Shown: positions 14,387 to 20,396 of the stretch, piece after piece
Layout of the letters: every line of letters begins with the position of its first letter
Numbering within the stretch: position 1 is the first letter of the stretch
DNA from: a virus
Virus record (IMG/VR): IMGVR_UViG_3300037325_000529
Span: 1 to 25,226 of that record
Strand: one strand, 5' to 3'
Length of the DNA: 25,226 nt
Notes under the pieces: generated by a model
The model's input: the letters and a program-made list of their open reading frames with translations, nothing else
Database searches by the model: none
Told to the model about the DNA's origin: nothing
Position numbers and translations under genes: made by a program

Positions 14387-15043
14387 CTTGTCCTGCCATC
14401 TGCTCGTTGGGCTGCCGCACCATCACCGCCTCAATGACGGGAAGGAATTCGACCGCTGCGCGCGGGTTGATCCCCAGCGCCTCGGCCATGGCCATGGCCG
14501 CGCTCATGTCCCAGCCCAACACAACGCCGGGCACCGCCCGGATCTGGCCGCCAAGGCGTCCGGCGAGATCCCAGACTTCCCAACCTTCCAGCGTGCGCGG
14601 TGCATGAATTACTTGCGGGCAGTCTTTGCAGTTTTGCGTGCACGCGGCGCAGTAGCCTTCGCCCCCGCCGTAGACCCAGTCGGCGAGGGCGCGAAGGCGT
14701 TTTTTTCTTGTTCCAGCTCCAGACCCTTGGCGACATAGCCCATTTGGAACCGCTCAAAGATCGGCCACATGTCCAGAAGGGCCGCGATGCCTTCGGGCGT
14801 TACTGGTGTCGGATTGCCCTCAGCATCGCCCACACCCTCCCAATCGAGAATGGCGCGGTCGGCCAACACCTTGCCGAAGATCACCGCGATCTCGTCGTCG
14901 CTGGTCCCTTCCGGCAGACCCCGCACGGCGGGGTCGCTGCGGGCGGCGACCATCAGCGCGGTGGTCAGCGGTTCGACATTGACGCGGACACCAAGGCCAA
15001 GATCGAGCCAGTACGGCTCACGGGCGAGGTTCAGGCGCAGCAT
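14379..15043 (-). CDS. Tail assembly chaperone fusion (GT) made by -1 frameshift
   Basis: Reading the 0 frame from 15043 to the slippery heptamer at 14705-14699 and then shifting -1 gives an uninterrupted frame to a TGA at 14379-14381. The predicted fusion has 115 residues of the G-type protein plus 106 new residues, 221 in all. The new part reads 'RLRALADWVYGGGEGYCAAC' and 'TLEGWEVWDLAGRLGGQIRA', then 'VVLGWDMSAAMAMAEALGI' and ends 'RQPNEQMAGQDD'. It has a C-X2-C-X3-C-X2-C cluster that could bind zinc. In lambda, gpG and gpGT are made in this way and act with the tape measure before tail tube assembly. The -1 frame has no usable start near the slip site, so frameshifting is the simplest route. 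Similarity of the new part to DUF1799-like T proteins is only an impression. Confidence 0.8.
14609..15043 (-). CDS. Tail assembly chaperone (G-type)
   Basis: The 144-aa 0-frame product reads 'MLRLNLAREPYWLDLGLGVRVNVEPLTTALMVAARSDP', then an acidic helical section and 'LLDMWPIFERFQMGYVAKGLELEQEKN'. Its size, its place between tail tube and tape measure, and the frameshift site near its end identify it as the G-type chaperone. In the lambda system it coats the tape measure and recruits tail tube subunits, and is absent from the finished virion. The last 29 residues, after the slip site, are low-complexity and basic ('GAKATAPRARKTAKTARK'). A GAGGAA lies about 9 nt upstream of the start, within the end of the tail tube gene. 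Confidence 0.85.
   Translation of the reverse strand: MLRLNLAREPYWLDLGLGVRVNVEPLTTALMVAARSDPAVRGLPEGTSDDEIAVIFGKVLADRAILDWEGVGDAEGNPTPVTPEGIAALLDMWPIFERFQMGYVAKGLELEQEKNAFAPSPTGSTAGAKATAPRARKTAKTARK
14660..14705 (-). promoter_or_regulatory. Programmed -1 frameshift signal
   Basis: On the coding strand the heptamer A AAA AAC (14705-14699) sits in the correct 0-frame phase (GAA AAA AAC). It is followed by a 7-nt spacer (14698-14692) and an 11-bp stem whose arms are CGCCCTCGCCG (14691-14681) and CGGCGGGGGCG (14670-14660), with ten Watson-Crick-type pairs, one G-U pair and a 10-nt loop. A longer alternative pairing starts immediately after the heptamer and has one mismatch. Both heptamer and spacing match well-studied bacterial -1 frameshift signals. 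The efficiency cannot be predicted from sequence alone. Confidence 0.85.
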
Positions 15044-15045
15044 GG

Positions 15046-15987
15046 TTAATATTCCTCAATGCTGTTGATCAGCGTGACGGTGCACATCCGCCCGAGAATG
15101 GCATCGCGCGCGGCCTGCCAGTCGAAGGTGGCTTGCACGCCCTGGGGCCCCGCGATCTCAACGCGCGGCCGGGGCAGATAGACGGCGTGGGCGGTGAGTG
15201 TCAGAGATTCACCTGAGGGCAAAACATAAGCGAAGGTCATCTCGCAGGGATCGCCATTGATCGCCTGGTTCACCAGCACCTGGTCAGCAAAGCGCACCTC
15301 GATCCGGTCGGTCAGCGCAGCGATCGAAGGATCGGCGCCATCAATGCGTCCATCCGAGCGGATAGTCTCCACGCGGTCGAGGTTGTTGGCATAGGTGATC
15401 TCGGCCGAGACAATATTGCCAAGGGGCTGGCCGTTGCGGGTGATTGCCCCGTTAAAATGGCCGTAGCGCTGGAGGGCGAGATCGGCGAGCGTGCCGGCCG
15501 TGGATGCGGCACCAATGGCCTCGCCCTGCGCCACCAAGCTCGCTGTCGCGGTCAGCAGCCCCGAGCGCCGCATCTGCCAGCTCAGCGTATCAAGCACGCA
15601 GCCCGAATACATGGCATATCGCGGCACCTCGGGCATGCCGGTCTCGATGGACATCGAGGGCAACACCCAACCGCCCGAGCGGAACTCATGGGTATAGGGC
15701 GCGGCAGTGCCGGTTGTCGTGGGTTGGCCGAAGGCCGCCTTGAGCCAGAAGCCGAAGCCCTGTGCATCAATCGGCACGATGACATTGCCGTCAGCCGTCA
15801 CCGCATCCTTGATCGGTGCCAGTGGATCGCGGCCATAGCCCAAGAGTTCGCTGTTCAGCAGCGGCTGCTCTGCACCCAGCGTGGCGCTAGCAAAAGGCAT
15901 CCGCGTGAAGCCGCTCGCAGGCGGCGTTCCATAGGTCGTCTCGAACGCAAGCGCCATCTGCGCCCGCGCTCCTTGAGCTCGTGCCAT
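15046..15987 (-). CDS. Major tail tube protein
   Basis: The 313-aa product starts 'MARAQGARAQMALAFETTYGTPP', and has the alternating beta pattern of tail tube proteins ('FTRMPFASATLGAEQPLLNSELLGYGRDPLAPIKDAVTADG'), followed by domains rich in small residues. The start has a good ribosome binding site (AGGAG, 7 nt upstream). It lies at the lambda V position, between the tail terminator candidate and the tail chaperones. Hexameric rings of this protein would stack to form the tail tube. It is longer than lambda gpV (246 aa); the C-terminal part may be an extra surface domain. The assignment rests on order plus recalled family similarity. Confidence 0.85.
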   Translation of the reverse strand: MARAQGARAQMALAFETTYGTPPASGFTRMPFASATLGAEQPLLNSELLGYGRDPLAPIKDAVTADGNVIVPIDAQGFGFWLKAAFGQPTTTGTAAPYTHEFRSGGWVLPSMSIETGMPEVPRYAMYSGCVLDTLSWQMRRSGLLTATASLVAQGEAIGAASTAGTLADLALQRYGHFNGAITRNGQPLGNIVSAEITYANNLDRVETIRSDGRIDGADPSIAALTDRIEVRFADQVLVNQAINGDPCEMTFAYVLPSGESLTLTAHAVYLPRPRVEIAGPQGVQATFDWQAARDAILGRMCTVTLINSIEEY

Positions 15988-16015
15988 GTCTCAACTCCTC
16001 AGATTGTCAGATGGG

Positions 16016-16440
16016 TCAGCCGAGTGGATCGGCTGTGGAATAGTGCAAGATCAATGGTATGACTGCGGCCTTGAAAGTCGCTGCGCCCTCGACCGGCAGA
16101 TCGATCGAGCGCGGGGCCTCAGGCTCGATCCAGTCGCAGCGCCCGCCCAGCGTGCGGTCAGCGGCGATCACCGCGCCAATGCTAACGCAGAGCGCGTCGA
16201 AGGTGGTATTGCGACCCTCACCTTGGACTACTGCCTCGATCTCGATCTCGGCCCGGTGCTGGTAGTGGTAGCGCAGCGGAGAAAGCGTCACGCCGGGCTC
16301 TCCTGGCTCGCCATCGCGCAGGATCATCAGGCCAGCGGGGGCACGCGCTCGGGCAAAACCTCGCCACGCAGGACTGGCACATGCGGCACTGTGCGCAATA
16401 GGTCTGTCAGGGCAGTGAGGATGGTTTCGCGAGGGGTCAT
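16016..16440 (-). pseudogene. Frameshifted tail terminator candidate (U position)
   Basis: Two open frames cover one gene. The first runs from an ATG at 16440 (ATGA overlap with the DUF6441 gene) and encodes 37 residues, 'MTPRETILTALTDLLRTVPH' to 'GEVLPERVPPLA', then a TGA at 16327-16329. The second runs from 16327 to 16016 and encodes 103 residues, 'MILRDGEPGEPGVTLSPLRY' to 'LILHYSTADPLG'. Adding one base in the run of five G on the plus strand (16337-16341) joins them as 'ERVPPAGLMILRDGEP', a 141-aa protein that I recall as one continuous family in Rhodobacterales phages (often labelled acyl-CoA transferase). By order it replaces lambda gpU (131 aa), which ends the tail tube and joins it to the head. 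As given, the gene is broken; the ATGA overlap could allow some reinitiation. Confidence 0.75.
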
Positions 16441-17069
16441 CCGATCTTTCCTTCTACCCAATGCGCAACAATCGACGCGGGGAGCTCCGTCTGCGCCCGC
16501 TCGGCGTCCCGTGCGAGATCCAGCCGCTTGGACAGTTTCACCTGCGGCACCAGCAGGAAGATCGGGACTGTGGTTGCACCTCGCCCTGTTTTGGACCGTG
16601 ATGCCACGGCACGTCCGCGCGTGTTCAGACGCCCCTCAGCCACAAGCAGGCTCGGTCCCGTTCGTCGGTAGACGAACCGCAAGCGCAACCCTGACCGCCG
16701 CTCCCATTCGCTGGTGGTAATACGGCCGCCGCGCGCGGATTTGCCAGCCGCCGCTGTGGGGATGGCCAGCCAAAAGCCCGTCTTTGAGCGGGTCAGTGGA
16801 CCAGTGTCATGGGCACCGATGATCACTGGCGCTTTTGACCAGATCACGGCGGCCGCGTTCAAGCTGGGTCTGCCTTTCGGGAATTGTTCTGAGCGAATGG
16901 TATTGGCAAGCCGCTGACCCAGCCCAGCACCTGTGATTTGCGCGCGCCAGGAAGTTTTGACACTGTTGCCCGCCTCGCTCACAGCCTTGCTGACCGCCTG
17001 TTCGCCTGCCTTGATTTCAGCGGCCATCATGGCAACCAGGTCAGGCGTGATGTCGAGTTTCAATTTCAT
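16437..17069 (-). CDS. DUF6441-family tail completion protein (Z position)
   Basis: The 210-aa product reads 'MKLKLDITPDLVAMMAAEIK', then 'SWRAQITGAGLGQRLANTIRSEQFPKGRPSLNAAAVIWSKAP' and 'IGAHDTGPLTRSKTGFWLAIPTAAAGKSARGGRIT', a pattern that I recall for DUF6441. Its position and length match lambda gpZ (192 aa), a tail completion protein that acts on the tail end joined to the head. The N-terminus is helical and the middle is basic ('RRSGLRLRFVYRRTGPSLL'). It is coupled by ATGA overlaps to both neighbours. Functional assignment by order is inference; the family itself is uncharacterised. Confidence 0.78.
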   Translation of the reverse strand: MKLKLDITPDLVAMMAAEIKAGEQAVSKAVSEAGNSVKTSWRAQITGAGLGQRLANTIRSEQFPKGRPSLNAAAVIWSKAPVIIGAHDTGPLTRSKTGFWLAIPTAAAGKSARGGRITTSEWERRSGLRLRFVYRRTGPSLLVAEGRLNTRGRAVASRSKTGRGATTVPIFLLVPQVKLSKRLDLARDAERAQTELPASIVAHWVEGKIG

Positions 17070-17377
17070 GCCGGGCGCAGATCCACTGTCCAGACAAGCC
17101 GCTCACGATCGCGCACCGGCTCACCCTGAATGTTGAAGGCGTCCCCATCAATCTCGATCCGGTTGCCGGGGCGCGGGTTGGGCACTTCGGCTACGCGCAG
17201 ATCGATGCGAGTCGTTTCCGACCAGAGCTGTGCGTCGCCGAAGCTGGTGACCTCATCCGCGCGGCGGGTGACCACGCGGACGAGTTGGGGCGCACCACCG
17301 TCCGCGATGTAGATCGCGTCACGGGCGATGTTCGCATCCGCAAAGAGATTGTCGATCGCAGCCGCGAAGACAGACAT
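17066..17377 (-). CDS. Head-tail joining protein (FII position)
   Basis: The 103-aa product starts 'MSVFAAAIDNLFADANIARDAIYIADGGAP' and continues as beta-rich sequence 'RIDLRVAEVPNPRPGNRIEIDGDAFNIQGEPVRDRERLVWTVDL'. The segment 'PRPGNRIEIDGDAFNIQGEP' with a following short strand is typical of small head-tail joining or attachment proteins. Its place directly after the major capsid gene, and its size, fit lambda gpFII (117 aa), which caps the connector and receives the tail. It is coupled to the DUF6441 gene (ATGA). No gpFI-like gene is seen between it and the capsid gene. Confidence 0.78.
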   Translation of the reverse strand: MSVFAAAIDNLFADANIARDAIYIADGGAPQLVRVVTRRADEVTSFGDAQLWSETTRIDLRVAEVPNPRPGNRIEIDGDAFNIQGEPVRDRERLVWTVDLRPA

Positions 17378-17388
17378 GGTTTTGCGCG

Positions 17389-18411
17389 TCAGTTTGAGCT
17401 GTGTAAACGGATCGCCATGCGCGGCCGCTTGTTGACGGGCAGGATCGAACTTTCGGTCATCAGATCGATCCAGCGGCCTTTCTCGTCCAGATGTTGGCGC
17501 GCATAGAGAGGAAGTCCGACCGTGTTGGCTGCCTCAAGAAGATTGGCGGGTCCGCCATAGGTGCTGAAGGTGTCAAATGTGCCCAGCGGGAAGGCGATAC
17601 CGTCGCCAGCCGGGATCAGCCGTTCCGAGACGCCGTTGGAAAGCGTGACAGAGGCGTTGTATTCCTCAAACAGAACGCCCGCGAAGGGGAAGGCGCGACG
17701 CATGTCCTCGCGAAGGGGCTGGCCACCGGTTGCTGAGAAGAACTTGTAGGCCTCCTCGGTCTTGGGATGGCTGATTAGCTTGTCGAAGAACTCGGAGCTG
17801 ACCAACGCATGGGCCGTTGTCATGGTCTCGCCCAGCAGATTGTCCTCGATCGCGCGCAGTACGGTGCGGACCTTGCCCTGCACATTGGTGCCGGCCGTGC
17901 CGAAGACGAAGTCGACTGAGATCTGCTCCAGCCCGAATTCGGTGAAGTAGTTGTAGAGTGTGGTGCCAGCGCCGTCTTTCACGATGCCGCGCAGCGCGTT
18001 CATCTCCATGTATTCGCGGGTCTGCGCGTGCTTGCGCCGCATCAGCGTGAGCTTTTCCGTCATCACCTCTGCCAGGCGATCAGGGGCGTCCGAGCTAGCC
18101 AGCAGAGGCATGCCTTGAATGTCTGATGGCAGGATCACATCGTCATGCGGGATCCAGGGCAGGGCAAAACTGCGCATGGAGCGGGCCTCGCGGTTGCCCA
18201 CCGTGGCGGGCGCGCCCAGCGGGACCGAAGGCAAAAGGCTCAGAACCCCCTCGCGCTGCTCGATGATGACAGCGCGCTGCGTGACACCTTGGAACCGAAA
18301 GAGGCCAATCTGGCCAAGGCGGGTGTAAAGGTTGGGCAGAATGTTGATGGCTTGCGTCATCTCGGCGAGCGAATAACCGCCCGCGTCAAATGGGTTGCGG
18401 ATGATGGTCAT
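17389..18411 (-). CDS. Major capsid protein, lambda gpE family
   Basis: The 340-aa product has nearly the same length as lambda gpE (341 aa). Family features include 'NPFDAGGYSLAEMTQAINILPNLYTRLGQIGLFRFQGVTQRAVIIEQREGVLSLLPSVPLG' at the N-terminus, 'LPWIPHDDVILPSDIQG', and 'RKHAQTREYMEMNALRGIVKDGAG' in the middle, ending 'IDLMTESSILPVNKRP'. It should form the icosahedral shell with an HK97-type fold. The start ATG has GGAG 6 nt upstream. It follows the decoration protein by 71 bp, the same D-E order as in lambda. Confidence 0.93.
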   Translation of the reverse strand: MTIIRNPFDAGGYSLAEMTQAINILPNLYTRLGQIGLFRFQGVTQRAVIIEQREGVLSLLPSVPLGAPATVGNREARSMRSFALPWIPHDDVILPSDIQGMPLLASSDAPDRLAEVMTEKLTLMRRKHAQTREYMEMNALRGIVKDGAGTTLYNYFTEFGLEQISVDFVFGTAGTNVQGKVRTVLRAIEDNLLGETMTTAHALVSSEFFDKLISHPKTEEAYKFFSATGGQPLREDMRRAFPFAGVLFEEYNASVTLSNGVSERLIPAGDGIAFPLGTFDTFSTYGGPANLLEAANTVGLPLYARQHLDEKGRWIDLMTESSILPVNKRPRMAIRLHSSN

Positions 18412-18482
18412 GGGGAACTCCGGGGAAAAAGGGGCGAGAAGGAAGGTCTTTAGGGAAGGGCAATGCGGTGTGTGCGGCCCGA

Positions 18483-18863
18483 TCAGGCCGTGTCGCGCGG
18501 GATGATGCCGAGGCTCGCCAGCTGAGCGTGTTTAGTGGCGGTCTTGGGGGCATCATCGACGGTGACGTCGAAGGCGAGGGCCGCTTTCGAGACGATCGAG
18601 GGGCCGCGCGCGATCACCACGCCGATGGCGTCGGTGGCACTGGCATCCACCGCGTAGAGCAGTACGGCGGCCGCTGTCTGCGCGCCGTCAGAGCCGCCTG
18701 AGGTGGCCAGCTTGTATTTGCCGCTGGCGGTGATGCGGCCAAGCACGGCGCCGACCGGGTAGTCGGTCCCGGTGAGCAGGGTGACGCTTTCGCGGGTGAA
18801 GTTGGGGTTGACCTCATATTTGAGGACATCGCCCGTGGTGGCGGGTTTTCTGAGGACAGTCAT
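18483..18863 (-). CDS. Head decoration protein, lambda gpD family
   Basis: The 126-aa product reads 'MTVLRKPATTGDVLKYEVNP', 'SVTLLTGTDYPVGAVLGRITASGKYKLATSGGSDGAQTAAAVLLYAVDAS', and ends with 'ATKHAQLASLGIIPRDTA'. These are typical of gpD-like trimers that bind the expanded shell and stabilise it against DNA pressure. An AAGGA lies 8 nt upstream of the ATG. It directly precedes the major capsid gene. A hairpin with a T-rich tail lies just upstream, so its expression may be set apart from the packaging genes. Confidence 0.9.
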   Translation of the reverse strand: MTVLRKPATTGDVLKYEVNPNFTRESVTLLTGTDYPVGAVLGRITASGKYKLATSGGSDGAQTAAAVLLYAVDASATDAIGVVIARGPSIVSKAALAFDVTVDDAPKTATKHAQLASLGIIPRDTA

Positions 18864-18888
18864 CGGGGGGATCCTTTTGAGATGGCTT

Positions 18889-18927
18889 GCAAAAGAAATC
18901 CCCCGCCGGGGAGGAGCGGCGGGGGAT
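18889..18927 (-). terminator. Intrinsic terminator-like hairpin between protease/scaffold and decoration genes
   Basis: On the transcribed strand a perfect 10-bp stem is formed by ATCCCCCGCC (18927-18918 side) and GGCGGGGGAT (18907-18898 side) around a 10-nt loop, and it is followed at once by TTTCTTTT. This is the shape of an intrinsic terminator or attenuator. It lies in the 96-bp gap before the decoration gene, inside what should be one late operon, so read-through, antitermination or mRNA processing is likely. Confidence 0.65.
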
Positions 18928-18959
18928 CAGGTGGGCTGTGCAGATCTGAGCGTTGCGCT

Positions 18960-19424
18960 TCAGTACCTACTGCCAGCCGTGGCAGCTTTCTTTGCGGCAG
19001 CCACAATCGGGCTCTCTGCGCTTTTGGGGATGATTGGCGATGGTGGTGCCGCGACAATATCGCGGGCATCGGCTGCGGCGCTGGCGCGCTCCAGAACCAG
19101 GCGCCGCAAGGCCTCGGGGGCGGTGCCTTCGCGCAAGGCTTTCGCCGCGTCGATCGCGATACCAAGACGCCCCGCCTGCGCTACGATGTCCGTGATTTCC
19201 GCCGCTGCCTCGCGCAGCTGCGCCGACAGTTCCGCCAGATTGCTGGGTTGAACTGCAACTGGAACGGCAGCTGGTGCCGATGCTGCGGGCAGTTGAGATG
19301 CCGCGGGGGTCGGGGTTGGAGCAGCAGGCGGAGCATCGGCGGCATCTGTTTTGCTATCCGCAGTGTCCAAAACGTCTGGACCTGTGTCCTGCGGGGTCTC
19401 TACGGGTTTGTTCTTGGTGGCCAT
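18960..19424 (-). CDS. Internal in-frame scaffold protein (Nu3-like)
   Basis: An ATG at 19424, codon 325 of the protease gene, is preceded by AGGAGG with 5-nt spacing (19435-19430), a near-ideal ribosome binding site and stronger than those of most genes here. Starting there gives 154 aa: 'MATKNKPVETPQDTG', an acidic and alanine/proline-rich linker, and a helical C-terminus. This is exactly the lambda C/Nu3 arrangement, in which the C-terminal part of the protease gene is also made separately as the major scaffold. The protein would act inside the prohead and be removed before packaging. Confidence 0.8.
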   Translation of the reverse strand: MATKNKPVETPQDTGPDVLDTADSKTDAADAPPAAPTPTPAASQLPAASAPAAVPVAVQPSNLAELSAQLREAAAEITDIVAQAGRLGIAIDAAKALREGTAPEALRRLVLERASAAADARDIVAAPPSPIIPKSAESPIVAAAKKAATAGSRY

Positions 19425-20396
19425 GATTGCCTCCTGTCTGGGTTGAGGAAGGGATGCGCGCTGAATACGCGCAGGTGGGAGTATTAAAGTTGCGGCGAGC
19501 ATCTGCCGGAAACTGGCAAAGCCGCGGGCCAGATCGGTGACCTCGTCGGCGAGACCTGCGGTGACGGCATCCGTGCCGCGATAGGTCGCAGCTTCGGTCG
19601 TCATGGCGGCCTCCTGGCTCAGCCGACTGGCGCGACCAGCGGCGACGGTTTCGGCGAACAAAAACCGCAGCACGTCGATCTCGCGCTGGATGTCGGCGCG
19701 CACGCCCTCGGGCAGTGACTCATAAGGATTGCCATCGACCTTGTGATTGCCGGAGTGAATTAGGGTGACTGTTACCCCATCCTGATCAAGCTGACCGCTC
19801 ATATCAGCATGCATCACGACCACGCCGATGCTGCCCAGCGCGCCGGTGCGCGGCAGCAGGATGCGATCGGCCTGAGAGGCGAGCGCGTATCCAGCCGAGA
19901 AAGCGTGTTCTGCTACAAAAGCCCAGACCGGCTTGCTGCCGCGGATGGCACGAATACGATCTGCGAGATCAAAAACCCCAGCGACCTCGCCGCCAAAACT
20001 GTCGATTTCCAACGCGAGGCCGCGCACTGCTGGGTCGCTCGCCGCCGCCTCGATCTGCGCGGCGATCCCCTCATAGCTGGTCTGGCCCGAGGATTGGCCG
20101 ATCCATCCGCCGCGATGGATCAGCACGCCGGAGATCTCGATCACGGCGATGCCGTCCAAGACCGGATAGGGTGCGTCGCCATGTTGCTGCAGGTGCTCGG
20201 CGAGGTTTCCGGCGAGAATGCTGGCGCGGGCGGGTGTGGCGGCGGTGCCGGGCGCATCGTTCAGAACACTGCCCAACAGTTCAACCTGCCGGCCAAGGAT
20301 GCGCGGCCCGAGGCCGGACAGAAAAGCCATAGCTTTGGAGGGTTCAACCAGCAGCGGCGTGTTGAATGCGCGCGCGGCGATGCGGGCATGGAGCAT
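18960..20396 (-). CDS. S49-family prohead protease with scaffold C-terminus (lambda gpC family)
   Basis: The 478-aa product combines an S49 (SppA-type) serine protease domain (about residues 75-300) with a C-terminal scaffold domain. The likely catalytic pair is Ser167 in 'AEHAFSAGY' and Lys219 in 'HSGNHKVDGNPYESL'; 'GALGSIGVVVMHADMSG' is also typical. After residue 325 comes an alanine/proline-rich linker and a helical end ('LAELSAQLREAAAEITDIVAQAGRLGI'). In lambda, gpC is carried into the prohead and processes head proteins while Nu3 scaffolds the shell. It shares one base with the portal stop (TGATG). Confidence 0.9.
   Translation of the reverse strand: MLHARIAARAFNTPLLVEPSKAMAFLSGLGPRILGRQVELLGSVLNDAPGTAATPARASILAGNLAEHLQQHGDAPYPVLDGIAVIEISGVLIHRGGWIGQSSGQTSYEGIAAQIEAAASDPAVRGLALEIDSFGGEVAGVFDLADRIRAIRGSKPVWAFVAEHAFSAGYALASQADRILLPRTGALGSIGVVVMHADMSGQLDQDGVTVTLIHSGNHKVDGNPYESLPEGVRADIQREIDVLRFLFAETVAAGRASRLSQEAAMTTEAATYRGTDAVTAGLADEVTDLARGFASFRQMLAATLILPPARIQRASLPQPRQEAIMATKNKPVETPQDTGPDVLDTADSKTDAADAPPAAPTPTPAASQLPAASAPAAVPVAVQPSNLAELSAQLREAAAEITDIVAQAGRLGIAIDAAKALREGTAPEALRRLVLERASAAADARDIVAAPPSPIIPKSAESPIVAAAKKAATAGSRY

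Noticed and set aside
14431-14757. 108-aa open frame in the third minus-strand frame across the G/T junction
   Set aside because: It is very Arg-rich and out of phase with the slip product; the -1 frame ending at 14379 fits the frameshift signal and gives a better protein.
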